Positions 1 through 24,254 are shown, numbered from the stretch's first letter. The stretch: DNA of 64,000 nt from Zoroaster sp. YZ-2022 (GCA_029582265.1 CM055830.1:33025172-33089171); one strand, 5' to 3'. Notes: a model not told the origin generated them from the letters alone. Translations and numbers: made by a program.

Positions 1-740
1 TGAGTATGCTTACTCTCTATGAATCAAGATATACATACAAGGTACATCATTGGTCATGTTGGCAAGAATCAAGATATGCATACAAGGTACAGCATTGGTA
101 ATGTTGGCAAAACTGCTTCTATGAGTATGCTTACTCTCGTTGAATCAAGATATGCATACAAGGTACAACATTGGTAATGTTGGCAAAACTGCTTCTATGA
201 GTATGCTTACTCTCTATGAATCAAGATATGCATACAAGGTACAGCATTGGTAATGTTGGCAAAACTGCTTCTATGAGTATGCTTACTCTCTATGAATCAA
301 GATATGCATACAAGGTACAGCATTGGTAATGTTGGCCAAACTGCTTCTATGAGTATGCTTACTCTCTATGAATCAAGATATGCATACAAGGTACATCATT
401 GGTAATGTTGGCAAAACTGCTTCTGTGAGTATGCTATACTCTCTATGAATCAAGATATACATACAAGGTACAACATTGGTAATGTTGGCAAAACTGCTTC
501 TATGAGTATGCTTACTCTCTTTGAATCAAGATATACATACAAGGTACAACATTGGTAATGTTGGCCAAACTGCTTCTATGAGTATGCTTACTCTCTTTGA
601 ATCAAGATATACATACAAGGTACATCATTGAATGTTGGCAAAACTGCTTCTATGAGTATGCTTACTCTCTATGAATCAAGATATACATACAAGGTACAAC
701 ATTGGTAATGTTGGCAAAACTGCTTCTATGAGTATGCTTA
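1..740 (+). repeat. 76-bp satellite array, about 10 copies
   Basis: The unit contains atgagtatgcttactctc, gaatcaagatatacatacaa, ggtacaacattggtaatg and ttggcaaaactgcttct. The period is 76 bp, read from unit starts at 121, 197 and 273. Copies differ by a few substitutions (tatgcat/tatacat, cagc/caac/catc). The array runs off the left edge and ends near 740. It should lie in the last intron of gene B, since the last exon follows at 1422. The same unit recurs at 26990-27985 and, degenerate, at 63478-63522. Confidence 0.95.
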
Positions 741-952
741 CCTCATTAATCAACCTGTGAAGGTTGTAGCTCAATGCGGAGTCAGTCTAAGTTATAGGAA
801 ATCTGCAAGTATAAGATTTTATGGACTTGTCATAGACCAGTGAACATTTTGTGCCGACGGCTATTTTCTTCTCCAGCATAATTCGTCAATGGATTAGAAA
901 AATGTATAGAAATCTAATTTTAAAAAGGGTAATAATTAATTCACCGTCAAAT

Positions 953-1030
953 TCGTGTGGCATGGTAGGCTAGTGGTTAGAACACTCGCCTTGCAAATAG
1001 AAGGTTTCGAGTTCAATACTAGGTTTTTCA
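953..1030 (+). mobile_element. tRNA-like SINE head remnant
   Basis: The stretch has an A-box-like block (ggtaggctagtggttaga) and, about 35 bp on, a B-box-like block (ggtttcgagttcaatac). This is the layout of a tRNA-derived RNA polymerase III promoter. No acceptor stem can be closed and no full SINE body follows, so it is read as a degenerate SINE head rather than a tRNA gene. The rest of 741-1421 shows nothing else recognisable apart from the exon acceptor tract. Confidence 0.4.
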
Positions 1031-1421
1031 ACATTTTCATAAATATTTTTTATACAATATTTATTTTAAAATTTATTTAATGAAAACCAACAGCGGTTAA
1101 CCGCCACTTACAGGTATCATAAAATATTCAGTTAGCGAAGCCGTTCTGTAGGCCTATAATAGCAATTGGAGGATTTTTTAAAGGGAAAATAAAGTCAAAA
1201 ATTCATTTTTAGTATATATACAAATGCATACAGTCGACAAAGTGTACTGCAGAAAAAATCGCTGCCGACGCAGTTTTATCTTTGGGGCTCTTTTGTACAC
1301 ACGTGATGTCATTGGTCACAATCGTCTCTAGGTTATTAAATTATTTATTATTAAGTAATTTTGTAAAGGTGTTCACTCCCTTTTAATCTTATCGGTCATA
1401 TTATTTTTCTTCCCTTTACAG

Positions 1422-1636
1422 GTGCTATGGTTGTTTTTCTAGCCCTTCATCTTTGTGATGAGGTGACGATTTATGGTTTCGGTTACGACCCACGGTTCAC
1501 AATGCATTACTACGATACCGGCTTCATCAGCCACAATGATATTTCTACGGGTTCACACGACGTGGATAATGAACGTTTCCTTTGGTCAAGACTACACCAA
1601 GAAGGCGTTATACGTCTTTTCAAAAGAGATATATGA
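1422..1636 (+). CDS. ST6GalNAc-like sialyltransferase, gene B, last exon (gene cut by window edge)
   Basis: This is the terminal coding exon of a GT29 sialyltransferase; upstream exons lie left of the window. A pyrimidine-rich acceptor ending in acag precedes it, and the exon opens with the last two bases of a split Gly codon, as in the three complete paralogues. It encodes the C-terminal half of sialylmotif S (ALHLCDEV, then YGFGYD), motif III (HYYD) and motif VS (HDVDNE, the H-x4-E signature), and ends RLFKRDI then TGA. In other GT29 enzymes the motif VS His acts in catalysis. It is closest to the last exon of gene C. No lesion is visible, so the gene may be intact, but its start, membrane anchor and motif L cannot be judged here. 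Confidence 0.88.
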
Positions 1637-1849
1637 ACTATATATGAACTATATATGTGACCGGATCATACAACATGGGAAATGTGTCACTTTTAGATTT
1701 GTTCAGCTCAGTAAAACAAATACATTGTCATCTTAAATGTACTACTGAACATTACACATTTCAAGAACAGAAAGTAATGGTAAAATGCTGGTTACTCCCG
1801 TTATTTTGGTTATTAATGAAACACTCAAAACGGTTGCAGTATTATTAAA

Positions 1850-1855
1850 AATAAA
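1850..1855 (+). promoter_or_regulatory. Candidate poly(A) signal of gene B
   Basis: An AATAAA hexamer lies about 215 bp after the stop codon of gene B in AT-rich sequence. The position is reasonable for a 3' UTR, but such hexamers are common by chance in this base composition. Confidence 0.35.
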
Positions 1856-3630
1856 AATTTTCACAAATTTTGTCACAAAATTTTATGCAAACGTATAACA
1901 ATGTTTATCTGAAAATAATTAGGCCTACTCAAAGATTACCGGTATCGCCCGTGTTTCTTCGCTATTTGAGCCGCAATTTACGAAAAAATATTGAACATTG
2001 CTGTTTGGCTTGTGGAAATTTTTTAAATTTATTTAATCAAACTTTTGACAATTATTTTGTGAAATATTCTATTTATTTTTTCCTTTCTAAAAGGAAATTA
2101 TGAATGTTCTGATAAAAACCAATTTTTATCAGTGGAGCAGCCAGGATTTTCAGAGTGTATGTGTGTGTGTGGGAGGGGGAACGATGTTTGGGGGTAAATT
2201 TATCCACACAAAACTCTCTTCAGAAATATCAACAAGTTTGTGGATTTACCCGACAGACACTATTTTGCCAGCAAGTGGGCGGGGTGGTGTGGCTTCCCCC
2301 ACTCCCTCCCTTGGCTATGCCATATTTTTTTTAATGGAAATTCCTTGTAAAATATTAATAACAAAACAGGTGATACATCTACGGTTATTTGGGTATCACA
2401 CATCCCTTAAATTTTTGCCTGCATACAAAATCTAACGGCAGATCAAAATTCCAAGTTTAAATCGGAAAATCTGAAAGCATTTACTAATGTCTTGAAAACG
2501 AAATAACTGATAGTTTAATGTGCTGAAAGACTTTCACATAGGCATAGGTCATATTGTGTTTTTTTCACAGCTGTATATGATCATCAATTATCGAGGAATT
2601 GAATACATGCTTTTGTGTCACGTCCAATTCTCAATTTACTGTAACTCAACATTTATTTCCTCATCGCAGCATAACAAACCAATGAATTAATAAACAATTT
2701 GGATGTCTGTACAATAGTAAAGAGTTGATTATTAAGAGAGAAACATTATAAAATACAGAAATAAATATGGAGGCGTACTCAGTCACGTGGTATAATCACT
2801 ATTGAACCTTTTTTAGACAACAGAGATTTGCTACTCAATAATGACCCGTATTGTTTTCAGGGTTATAAAAAAATCTATTGTTCTGTCCAGATTACTTTTA
2901 TATCAATACACACATAGCTCGTTGTAAGGCCAAATAACAGACAATTATTGGTTAGCGTCCTTTCCCTAATTATCATGGTCAGGAGGGATTTTTTTAATTA
3001 AATGTTTTGGTTGTTTGTTTAGCCTCCATGGTTTAACGATTAAATGACGAAGATGTGAAGTTTTTATAATGAGCAGATGAGAAACTATATTTTTATAGTG
3101 ACTAGAATTGGCGGATAGGTTTTAAAGTAAAAACATAAAAAGACACCAACTAAAAAATAATACAAACGGTAGTTTTTGCTAGTCAGGTGAGGACGCTAGC
3201 CTTTTTAATTTTTTTTATTTATTTTATTTTATTTGTTTTATTTTATTTTTTTACATTTGTACATATGACAGTGATTGCACAAGCTTGATTAAACAAATAC
3301 AATTTTTTACAGCACATTTCACTATTGGACCAAACATCTGTTGAACATAATGTGATGAAATGTGCTTTTGGACAATAACCCGTTTTGTTATCACAGACCA
3401 AAACAAAAATCAATCAACGAATCTTGATTGATTATCAATGCATTTAAAAGTTGGAGTTACAAGCTTGATAGAAACACCTGTTTTAGACAACGGAGATTTG
3501 CTGATGATGACGGACCCGTGTTGTTTATCAGTGCATTGAAAAAAATATGTTATAATTTATTCAGCATGATGGTTGGAACTTACAAGCTCAATTCCATAAA
3601 TATTAGATTTTGTCTCACGTGAAATTCTTT
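1856..3630. other. Intergenic, between genes B and A
   Basis: No exon, RNA gene or clear element was recognised. The sequence is AT-rich. The short reading frames here show no family signature. The 3' part should hold the 5' UTR intron and promoter of gene A. Confidence 0.5.
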
Positions 3631-3645
3631 CAGGCTTCTTCAGAA

Positions 3646-15343
<11,698 letters not shown>

Positions 15344-15655
15344 GCCACGCCTCCTTCACATGAAGTGGTTCCCAAATTATTCTGCTCACTTTTTTAAAGT
15401 TTATTTTCTATTTTTGTTTATGCATATTCGCTCTAAACAAGGCTAAATGCCACCCAAGGTACAGGGCTACAATAGAAAGAAAATAACAAGTAAATAGCAC
15501 GATCATTGCTGCCAGGGATGGCATCTATAGTACTGCGCAGGATGATGATGATGATGAAGGCGAACAGTATTTTTTTTTAAAACAGATGAAAAGAGAGAAG
15601 AGCGAGACGAAAACACATGTAATCGTGTGTGGTACATTCCAAAGTGATTTACGAG

Positions 15656-15996
15656 CTACGTGCAGAGTTTCTTTGACATAAGACACCAAGACCATGAGAT
15701 TGAGAATGCATGGTCAAGACCATGAAAGATGTAACCAGGTAATTTAAAGGAATCTGAAGAAATGTCACTGTTTAATCTGCTCTCTGAAAGAGCCAACAAG
15801 TCAGACGAGTTGTTATAAACAAAAGACTGAACGGAAGTAAAGTTGGAACGAAAATCCCTGATGTTTGAAAAAGGCAATACCAAGAGGTTTGAACCTTGAG
15901 CGTGGGCAGGTGGATTTGCGCGAACAGGTGGATCTGCACTGCACACTTTTTTTTAGAATTACGGAAGAAATCGTAAATAGTAGATTTTTTTGGCAA
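15656..15996 (-). pseudogene. Non-LTR retrotransposon endonuclease fragment (CR1/L2-like)
   Basis: The minus-strand translation contains NIRDFRSNFTSVQSF, then DLLALSESRLNSDISSDSF and LPGYIFHGLDHAF. This is the start of an APE-type endonuclease domain as found in CR1/L2-group LINE open reading frames. The expected GLGVYVK-like continuation is out of frame (SWSWCLMSKKL), so at least one frameshift is present, and no reverse transcriptase follows. It is a dead fragment downstream of gene A. Confidence 0.75.
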
Positions 15997-15999
15997 AGA

Positions 16000-16737
16000 T
16001 TGGAATCATACTAATGGCTGTCATTTCTGCAACACAGTGGTATTGAAATCGTGAAAAACATGAAACAAAGGTTATCAGCCTAAGTACACAGTGAAATTAT
16101 TCTTGCCTTGGAATCACAAATTGAGAAACGAGTGCGCGCTGTCAGTACGCACACATATAACTGAAGTGGGACGTCGCATTGCCATGGCATCATGGCGGCT
16201 GGTTTTACACAATCTTGGTTTTGTTTTTGTTCTATTGTGCAACACTTATTTACATGGTGCAGTGATTTTGTTAACATGACGTCATTACTTCGGCTTTCTA
16301 TTTAGATGTTCCTTTTGCAACGTCGCTATAGTGATGAGAATTTTTGAAATTTCATGAGGTCTGAGAGTAGATTGCAACGTAATGTTCTGTTTAAAAAGCC
16401 AGTGTCACACTCTCTATGTAACCTGAGTTTCTAGTTGGTAGTGTTATTAGTACCAATTACAACTAGTATTACTTAATTGAATAATTGTTTAGACTGTATT
16501 ATCGGTTGTATTACGGGCATATGAATCATAAGCCATTTATGTATAAAGAAAAACCCTAAAGTATTAAAGTTCCATTATTTATGTTTTTTGAGACAAGAAC
16601 ACCAATAGTGCCAATGGTGGCGATTTATTGTTATGATTGGGGATGGTGCAGGATCCGTGGACTACCCCCAACTGATTCCATCCAGAACCGATAAATCCCC
16701 GGTTTTTCGAAATTGAGAGTTTATTATTTTTGTTTAC
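16000..16737. other. Gene-free stretch
   Basis: Nothing recognised. AT-rich sequence without conserved reading frames or a clear repeat structure. Confidence 0.5.
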
Positions 16738-16962
16738 TTAACCCTCCTACTTTTGGTGCCTTTTTCAGACAAGTTGATGCACCATTTGAAACCATTCGTT
16801 TTGTGAAACACACCAAGGTGTAGTGTATCCACTATTCAAAAACCATTTGAATTGTAGTAAAGCTTGCTACCAACACTTCTCAAATGTGTGTACAAAACCA
16901 ATGGCCATTTTTGGTAAGTGGAAATTTTGAATGGTTTCAAATGGTCAAACAGTAGGAGGGTT
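16738..16962. mobile_element. MITE with taaccctcctac termini
   Basis: The ends taaccctcctac and gtaggagggtta are exact inverted repeats. Inside, gcaccatttgaaaccatt is matched by aatggtttcaaatggt. The terminal aggaggg is shared with the families at 9944, 21174 and 42468. Confidence 0.85.
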
Positions 16963-16995
16963 AAAGGGATAACATCGCCACAAACAGGGTTTTTT

Positions 16996-17340
16996 ATAAT
17001 AATAATAATGTGTGGACTTATATAGCGCACGTATCCACCAACTGACTGGTGCTCAAGGCGCATATTATTACCCCTGCTCATAAGGCTCATAAGGCTCATA
17101 AATCATTTCTGAAACCATCTCAGCTCCCTGGGGAGTATACAGCTCAATTGCTGCCATTACAGCGCATATAGGGCTAAATCAACCAACTCTGCCCTCACAG
17201 GTACCCATTTAACCCCTGGGTGGAGAGAAGCAATTATGGTTAAGTGTCTTGCTCAAGGACACAAGTGTCACGGCCGGGATTCGACTGCTAACACCAGAAC
17301 TTGAGTCCGGTAAGCTAGACCGCTCGGCCACGACACTCCA
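16996..17340 (-). mobile_element. tRNA-Leu-derived SINE, type 1
   Basis: Minus-strand copy with head at 17340 and a short (ATT)n tail at 16996-17009. The head has lost about 13 bases next to the B box, where gggattcgac joins directly to tgctaacacc. Confidence 0.9.
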
Positions 17341-17462
17341 CGGTGAATGCGGTGTCCTTTTAAGATGAACACAGTGACTAACAGTTACTGGCTCATTGAT
17401 ATACCTTGGCACGTATATCAACTTTTTGACTAATTTTGACCCTTGCAGTCATAGGAGGGTTA

Positions 17463-18285
17463 TAGTAGTCTTGGTTCAAGACTGTATTTGTATGTTTTTG
17501 ATACCGACCCGACGGCGCTACACGAACGCTACAATCACGAACCACTCCCACACACGTACCGCTATCAAAACTATCGAAAACGGGGGGGGGGGGGGGGGGT
17601 CCCAACGCATGCGTCATTTTGAAATGCTAGCGTGGCTCACATTTTTGGTGTGCACGCACAAAAACAACAACGAACTTCCGTGTTCACTACACTGATCTCT
17701 ATAGTAACTGGATAGGAGATCGCGCCGATTGGCTGAAGCTCGTTGTCCGCCATCTTTGTTCCCCCAAGAAAGAAGGCGTAACGGCCGGACAGGTTTACTG
17801 CTTCCCGACCACTGATCTCTATATATACACAATATAGATCAGCGTTCTCGACCAACGACAATGCTGAGTGCTGCTGAACCGGTTGTTGTTGTTATTGTCT
17901 GTATGCTAACGTGACATTTGACACTTGACCTTTTGGGGGAACCGGTTACTTCAACTTTTTATAGGCCAATCAGCGCCCATCTCTTATCCAGTTAGTATAG
18001 AGATCAGTGGTTCACTGACCGACAACTTCACGGCAGTCCGTTGTTGTTTATGCGCGTGCGCACCAAAAATGTGGGCCGGGCTAGCATTTCAATTTGACGC
18101 ATGAGTAGTGGTTCCCCCATTTTCGGGGGCGGGGGGGGGGGGATTCTACGAAATTCCCAAGACTGCGGTTCGTGTGTGATAGTGGGACGTGATTGTAGCG
18201 GTTCGTGTAGCGCCATCATGCGGCGTGCGGCAACGGATCGTGTATCAAAAACGTACAAACACAGTCTTGAACCAAGACTAGGGTT
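17463..18285. mobile_element. DNA-transposon-like element with long inverted arms
   Basis: The left arm (17463-17710) and right arm (18000-18285) are inverted copies: agtcttggttcaagactg against cagtcttgaaccaagact, and aaatgctagcgtgg against gggctagcattt. Both arms carry homopolymer G runs at the same place (17581-17600 and 18121-18142). The 290-bp centre has no coding sequence. The outer 18-bp palindrome resembles the ends of the element at 59981-60672. Confidence 0.75.
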
Positions 18286-18633
18286 AGGCCTATACATATA
18301 TTGACGTTAACAATAACAACCGCACTGTAACGTCACGTTCCCCTTTTCTATGACACAACACTTGCGAAACAGTTTGGGGATTCTTCAAACGTTTTCTAAT
18401 GACAAAAACAAGTATTAAAAATGCAAAATTATCCACGTCCATCCTGGGAAAAAAAATAACGCAAACCGCAAAATTCTTCAAATGTTTTGTAATGGCAAAA
18501 ATAATTTTTACAAAAATCAAATTTAGTGAAATTATGCACGTTCATCCTGCGGGCAGAACGCAAACCCGTTTCCTCTCGGAAAGGAAAACACTTTAGTCTT
18601 GTTTTCGTGCAAACAACTCTATAGTCTTATACC

Positions 18634-20010
18634 CAGGCGCGTAGCCAGCCCTGTCGGTCCGGGGGGGCAAAATTAAGATGATCGTCCCGATTTCATGGTT
18701 TAAATTTAATTGCGAAATACTGAATAATATTGAATCAAAACAATCGATATATTGTACAAACATGATCATCTGTGATTTATTGTTCTTTCCTTGGATCTAT
18801 ACTGTCTGAACTGTTGCTATTAATTTCTACACTGTCATGACTGTGATGAACTTAAACATTCATAATTAATCGTATTCGTAATGTATATATATACACACCG
18901 TTTACAACACACATTACACTGAAAGTTATTCGTGTACATGTCGTATAAAAACCTTTAATAAAATGTTGTAAGACAAGTTGTAAATACGTTCTGCACGTAA
19001 CCCGAGTACATACTGGTTCATTGTATTGATTCAAATTTCAAGTTTTTAATGTTTGTTTCTATATAAATTCGTCTCTAATTAACAAAAAAGTTGAAAGATC
19101 CATCTGTAAGGTCCATATTTTATGAGCAATTTATATATCTCTCATTAGTGCATTTTGTTGCCTTGGTAATGCAATGCTATACTGTATATTCAACAGTGTC
19201 AACAGACAAAACAATTTAATTTCACGGCAACTTAATTTAGCGAATTGGCATTTCTTCACTTTTTGGAGGCAATTTAATTTCACTAATTTACATCCTCTTG
19301 CTATATAAAACCATAAAAAATATTATATTTGGCAGCAATTTAATTTAGCGAATTGGGCCTCCTAGCGAAATTAAATTGCTAGCGAAATTAACTTGTTTTA
19401 CAGTATTTGATAAAGTGATTTCCGGGACAAAAACCGGGTATAAAAACTTCAGATCTAACTTCCCTTCCTCAATCCTCCCTCTCCCGTCTCCCTTTATCAA
19501 TTATTCACTCCCTTTACCATTCCCTAAATCATCCTTTCCTCCCTCCCTAAATCTGCCTGCCTCTGCATCCTTCGTCCCAGGTCCGTCCTTCCCGCCCTTT
19601 CCGGTCCCTTACCCTCTCCGGCTCCCTCGGCTCCCTTCCTTCCCTTACCCCTGCCCTACCGCCGTTTCCACCCGCCCTAACCTTGCCTGCCTTAAGTTAG
19701 GCTGTCTTGGTACTCGTCCCAACGGTCATATCCATCCTTTCTTCCATTACCAAGGCCCACATTTCCTTCTCTCCTCCCCCTCCCTCCCACCTCCGTCCTC
19801 CCTCATTTCGTCAATAATCCCTACTCTTCTAATTTCTTTCTTTACCTCTTTCGTTTTTTCTCCCTCGGAGGCCCTCCCTCAATTTTCCCTCCTTTTCTCT
19901 CTTCCTTTCCTTTTCTCTTTTCTTTATTTTTACCGTCCCGATTTTACTTCTATTTTTTTTCCGGGGGGGCAGTCTGCCCCCCCTGCCCCCCCGCTGGCTA
20001 CGCTACTGCT
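18634..20010. mobile_element. Degenerate element with ggcgcgtagccagc termini
   Basis: The left end aggcgcgtagccagccctg with a G run (ggtccgggggggcaaaa) is inverted to the right end (cagtctgccccccctgcccc, ccgctggctacgctac). The right half (19440-19960) is strongly pyrimidine-biased, tccctc- and ttcct-rich, which yields a long Pro/Ser/Phe reading frame without gene features. An inner part (19200-19400) repeats gcaatttaatttcac and caatttaatttagcgaattg. Confidence 0.65.
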
Positions 20011-20086
20011 TATACCCATCATTCCAATCGTACATTCATGCATAAATGGTGTCATAAGAAGGCCATTCTAATTGCGCTGAAAAGCT

Positions 20087-20753
20087 GCACTGTAACAAAA
20101 ACATGTAAATTTACAGCCAAATGCAGGCAACTTTATTTCCAACAATTTGCTGTATTACAACTTTACATAACAAGTGTGTTAAACTGATTTACACAATTTA
20201 AACGCTTACTAATGAAACTGCAGTACGTTTCTATATTTGTTTGGACATATTCTTCGTGGGCCGAAAAAGAGAATCAGAATGGGTAAAACAAAACAAATAT
20301 GGAAACGTACTGCAGTTTCATTATTAAGCGTTTACAGAAATTGTGTAAATCAGTAAAAAAAAAAACATGTTTAGCGTCCGGGTTTCTGACAAAAAGGAAG
20401 GAGGAGGGGCTTTTAATTTTTTTATTTTATTAATACTGAACAAACTATTTAATAAAACCACTGTAAACATGTTCAATGTCTTATCCAACATGTTTCTTTC
20501 ATTATTTTGTGTTTGAACAGTGGAAAAACCAATGGTTGTTCGAAATTTAAAAAAGAATGGCGGCCATCTTGAAAATAAAAAAAATAAAATAAAAAGCCCC
20601 TCCTCCTTCCTTTTTTTCAGAAACCCGGACGCTAAACATGTATTTTTTTTACTCGGCCTAACACACTTGTTATGTAAAACTGTAATACAACATGTTGTTG
20701 GAAATAGAGTTGCCTACATTTGTAAATTTACATGTCTTTTTTTTACAGTGTGG
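20087..20753. mobile_element. Nested long inverted-repeat element
   Basis: The outer arms pair cactgtaacaaaaacatgta with tacatgtctttttttacagt. A second shell pairs gtccgggtttctgac and aaggaggaggggcttttaat with their inverses at 20585-20630. A third pairs gaaactgcagtacgtttc with gaaacgtactgcagtttc. The three concentric palindromes suggest successive insertions or a strongly folding MITE. Confidence 0.8.
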
Positions 20754-21173
20754 TCATCGTGCATACCATAGAAAACCAATTCAGAAGCGTCGTGTACCAG
20801 TTGCACAGGGTGTGGCATGCTACCGCACATGCATTCAAGGCCAGGCTTTATACAATTAGTTTAATTAGCTAATTTAAATAGGACTAAGAAGCTGGCTCTC
20901 GTGCATACCATAGAGAAACTGAGACAGAAGCGTCGCGTGCCAGTTGCATTGGGCGTGGCATACTAACACGTGACTGACCATGCATGCTACAGACAAGTTA
21001 TCCACGGAAGAGTATACAAACATGTAAGTTGGTTTCTTCCTTATTTAAAAAAAAAGAACTATTTTAAGAGAAGGTAATTTTGTCACGTAGTATCATGACT
21101 TTTACCTTAACGTGAGCATGTGTCATTTGCGTGTATTTGAGTGTCGAGTAGTGCTGAATCGGTTGTAATGTAA

Positions 21174-21482
21174 GTTCAACCCATGGAGGCCACTCCGATC
21201 CACTAAATTCTGTTCTTTAGCAACCTTCAGTACATGTACAAGCCTGCTGTCCTTTCCAAGTAATCTTACAAAATCAACTGTGTGCCACCCAAGGCCACTG
21301 TAAATGTTTGAACATATTAGTATGGCCTACAATGTATCAATGGGAGACCACGTTACCCTGCAATCTCAGTGGTGTGACAGTGCACAGAAATGTAACCATA
21401 GGAGGCCACTGGCAACAGCTAATGGCTTGGAGTGGCCTGAATGGGTCGTTTAAAAAATTGCACTGATTGTAGGAGGGTTAAA
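21174..21482. mobile_element. MITE, intact (empty-site) copy
   Basis: It runs from catggaggccactccgatcc to cactgattgtaggagggtta. The inverted copy at 40384-40945 matches it but carries an extra element, so this copy shows the sequence before that insertion (accataggaggccac). Confidence 0.82.
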
Positions 21483-21827
21483 ATGCCTTGGACACACTAT
21501 TGCTATTTTGGGGCAAGCTTTCTGTACCAACCACTGCTCTAATAAGTCTGGTGCCGGTACCTTTGTATCATACACATCCAATGTAAACTGTGTATGGGGG
21601 TATTTGACTTGGAAATAATGTAGAAAACAATAACTGCCACTTTTCTATCCAGATATGACAAATATCACAGATTTTCCTTTAACAAATGATAGAGGACACA
21701 CTTAAGGAGAGGAAAGTGTAGTCAAGTGAGAATTGGAAACAATATTTTGGGAGATTTCGAGCAATGAATGTATGCACATCCAGTGAGATGTTGGCCATGT
21801 TGTCGTCTGTTATTAAAACACATTTCT

Positions 21828-21941
21828 CCTGAGGACGATCAGAGCACACTGATCGAAACGTCGAGTTGTACCTCCAGTTCTTTTCAGAACTAATTACCAC
21901 TCAATTGAGATTCCACATGGTGTCACCGCAATTAGTCTTAC
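21828..21941 (+). mobile_element. Hammerhead-like short element, GAUCAG-stem variant
   Basis: The 114-bp unit begins cctgaggac, then stem gatcag, loop agcaca, stem ctgatc, then gaaacgtcgag. A second hairpin (agttct-tttc-agaact) follows, and the unit ends cacatggtgtcaccgcaatt then agtcttac. The ends agree with the unit bounded by a target-site duplication at 39420-39534. Confidence 0.7.
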
Positions 21942-22084
21942 TTATCATCCTCACCATGCAAAGCTACAAGTTTTACCAAAACACATGCTAAGACATTCTT
22001 TCCTTTGGGGGCAAGCTTTTCGTATCAACCGCTGCTCTAATAATTATCCTTTGTGCCATACGCATCCAACGTAAACTGTGTATG

Positions 22085-22400
22085 GGTATTCGACATCTCT
22101 AAGAACCCTTCTGTGACTGCAAGGGTCAAAATCAGTCAAAATGTAGATATACTAGCCAAGGTATATCTAGTGCACTTAAAAGTCAAACACTGTCAAACCT
22201 TACGTGTAGTAAGTACATTTACAGGTCAAAATGAGTCTGTTTTTGACTGGTAAAAGCATTGTCTGGTAATGTTCAGGGTGGTACAAATGACAGTAAAAAC
22301 CAGTAAAAAATGCCCCTGTGTGCACATTTGGGTCAACACTCAAAACGGGCAGTTGACTGATTTTGATCACTAGCTACTTGCCACTGAAGTTCAGCTACAG
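22085..22400. mobile_element. MITE, 'ggtcaaaaccagtcaactg' family, inverted
   Basis: It carries gcaagggtcaaaatcagtca, ggtatatctagtgcactt and cagttgactgattttgatca, the inverse of the copies at 9944 and 42468. From 22400 to 22716 nothing else is recognised. Confidence 0.65.
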
Positions 22401-22716
22401 TCGAAGGGTTGGGAATGCTACACAAGGGTCTGCCCCAAAGCGATTTTTGTTTCTCTGGAGACAAGTATATTGCCAATGTAGAATCTCCCATAATGCTAAA
22501 TACAGGGTCTCAAAAAAGAGGGCACACTTCCAAAAAAGGGGACAACCAAAATATGGTAAACTTATGTGCATGGCGACAAACGGGAGGTCCCATAAGGTTT
22601 ATTGCAAATAGCGGCTACAAGGATTCATGGGATGTCTGTGGGCGCAACAGCGCCACCGCGTGCCGCGCGAATGAACTCAATACTCACACTTGACGACTGA
22701 CAATACGCGCCAAACA

Positions 22717-22724
22717 GATGATGA

Positions 22725-22758
<34 letters not shown>

Positions 22759-23109
22759 GATGTGGACTTATATAGCGCACGTATCCACAAAACTGGTGCT
22801 CAAGGCGCATTATATTATTACCCCTGCTCATCAGGCTCATAAATCATTCCTGAAACCATCTCAGCTCCCTGGGGAGTGTACAGCTCAATTGCTGACACTG
22901 TAGCGTATATAGGGCTAATCAAACACAACAACCAACTCTGCCCTCACAGGTACCCATTTACCCCTGGGTAGAGAGAAGCAATTATGGTAAAGTGTCTTGC
23001 TCAAGGACACAAGTACCCCGGTCGCGGCTGGGATTCGAACCCACATTCTGACGACTCAGCCATCAGAACACAAATCCGATGCACTAAACCGCTCGACCAT
23101 GGCACTCCA
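22717..23109 (-). mobile_element. tRNA-derived SINE, type 2
   Basis: Minus-strand copy with head at 23109 (gagtgccatggtcgagcgg) and a different anticodon arm (cggatttgtgttctgatgg) from type 1, but the same core and tail. The 3' tail is (ATC)n/(ACC)n rather than (ATT)n. Confidence 0.88.
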
Positions 23110-24240
23110 AATTGTATCATGCTTTGCGGCAGTGCGCTATTTGCGATAAACCTTATGCCCCCGTTCCCGCCACGTGCATTTGCCAATGTACATTAGCTAA
23201 ATAAGAATGGCGTGAATACAAAAATCAGACAGACTTTGCCTCTGAAATAATTTGTAATAACACCAATAAATAAAACATTTTCCAAGAAATAAATCCGGTC
23301 GCACGTGCAATATTAACCTCTGTCCACAGATGCCACTGCGCATATAAAATGACCATGTTGGTCACTAATGGGGGAGGTGACAAGATCACACTGACATGAC
23401 TAAGGAAATATACCTAAAATTCCTGATTGGGTAGAATGTCGAACCCAACCGCCACTTTTTCTTTATAACCAATAATGTAATCTCACATGCTCAGTAAGGT
23501 GGAGAACATGTGGATGATGATAGAAATATACGTCAAATTATTCCAGAGTATTTTTAATGAAAAATCAGGCGGAAAGATTGTCGATTGTCGAACTGCCATT
23601 TGTGCATTATCATACAATGTCAAGCGTGTGTCTTTAGCAGACGACAAAATGGCTAACATCTCACTGGATGTGCATAAATTCATTGCTCAAGATCTATAAA
23701 AAAAAATATATCGTTTCCAATCCTCACTTGACTACACTTTCTTCTCCTTAAGTGTGTCCTCTATCATCTTTTACAGGAAAATCTGTAATACTTGTCATTT
23801 TTGGATAGAAAAGTGGCGGTTGTATTTTACATTCTTTCCTGACATTATAGAAATTAGCAACACAATTTAATAAAAGTCGCATTTTGTTTTAACATTTATT
23901 TCTTCATTTCTTATGAGCCCAAAGCGAACATATACAAAGAACAAGGCACTCGAAACTCTTCTCCTGTTTATAACCAAAAAATATACAATTTTCATTAAAA
24001 TAGTGATAATTTTTCTCTGGGCTGGGGTTTGTCATTTTTTGAGGAGGTCCAGTTTCATGGAAAAGCTACATCTGACTGGTCCCAAACAATTCATAATGTA
24101 AACAACAAGCATATTCCGCGTACCATTGATGACTGGTGTCTTGCACTATTACACAAGAGAACCTATGCTTCAATATAAAGTATCACGGGGTACCGGCAGA
24201 AGAAAACGTCTTGTAGAGGGCGGGATTTATTGGGTACATC
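23110..24240. other. Gene-free stretch
   Basis: No gene. 23430-23550 and 23800-23850 carry fragments of the family with aaaagtggcggt and ccgccacttttt ends that is better preserved at 62491-62943. Confidence 0.5.
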
Positions 24241-24254
24241 TCTGTATTGACGTC

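Noticed and set aside
19376..20071. 231-codon Pro/Ser/Phe-rich frame
   Set aside because: It is the longest frame in the window but comes from a pyrimidine-biased stretch inside a degenerate element, with no domain and no splice or start context.
20520..20771. 83-codon frame starting with a Lys-rich stretch
   Set aside because: It lies entirely in the right arm of the concentric palindrome and mirrors the left arm.
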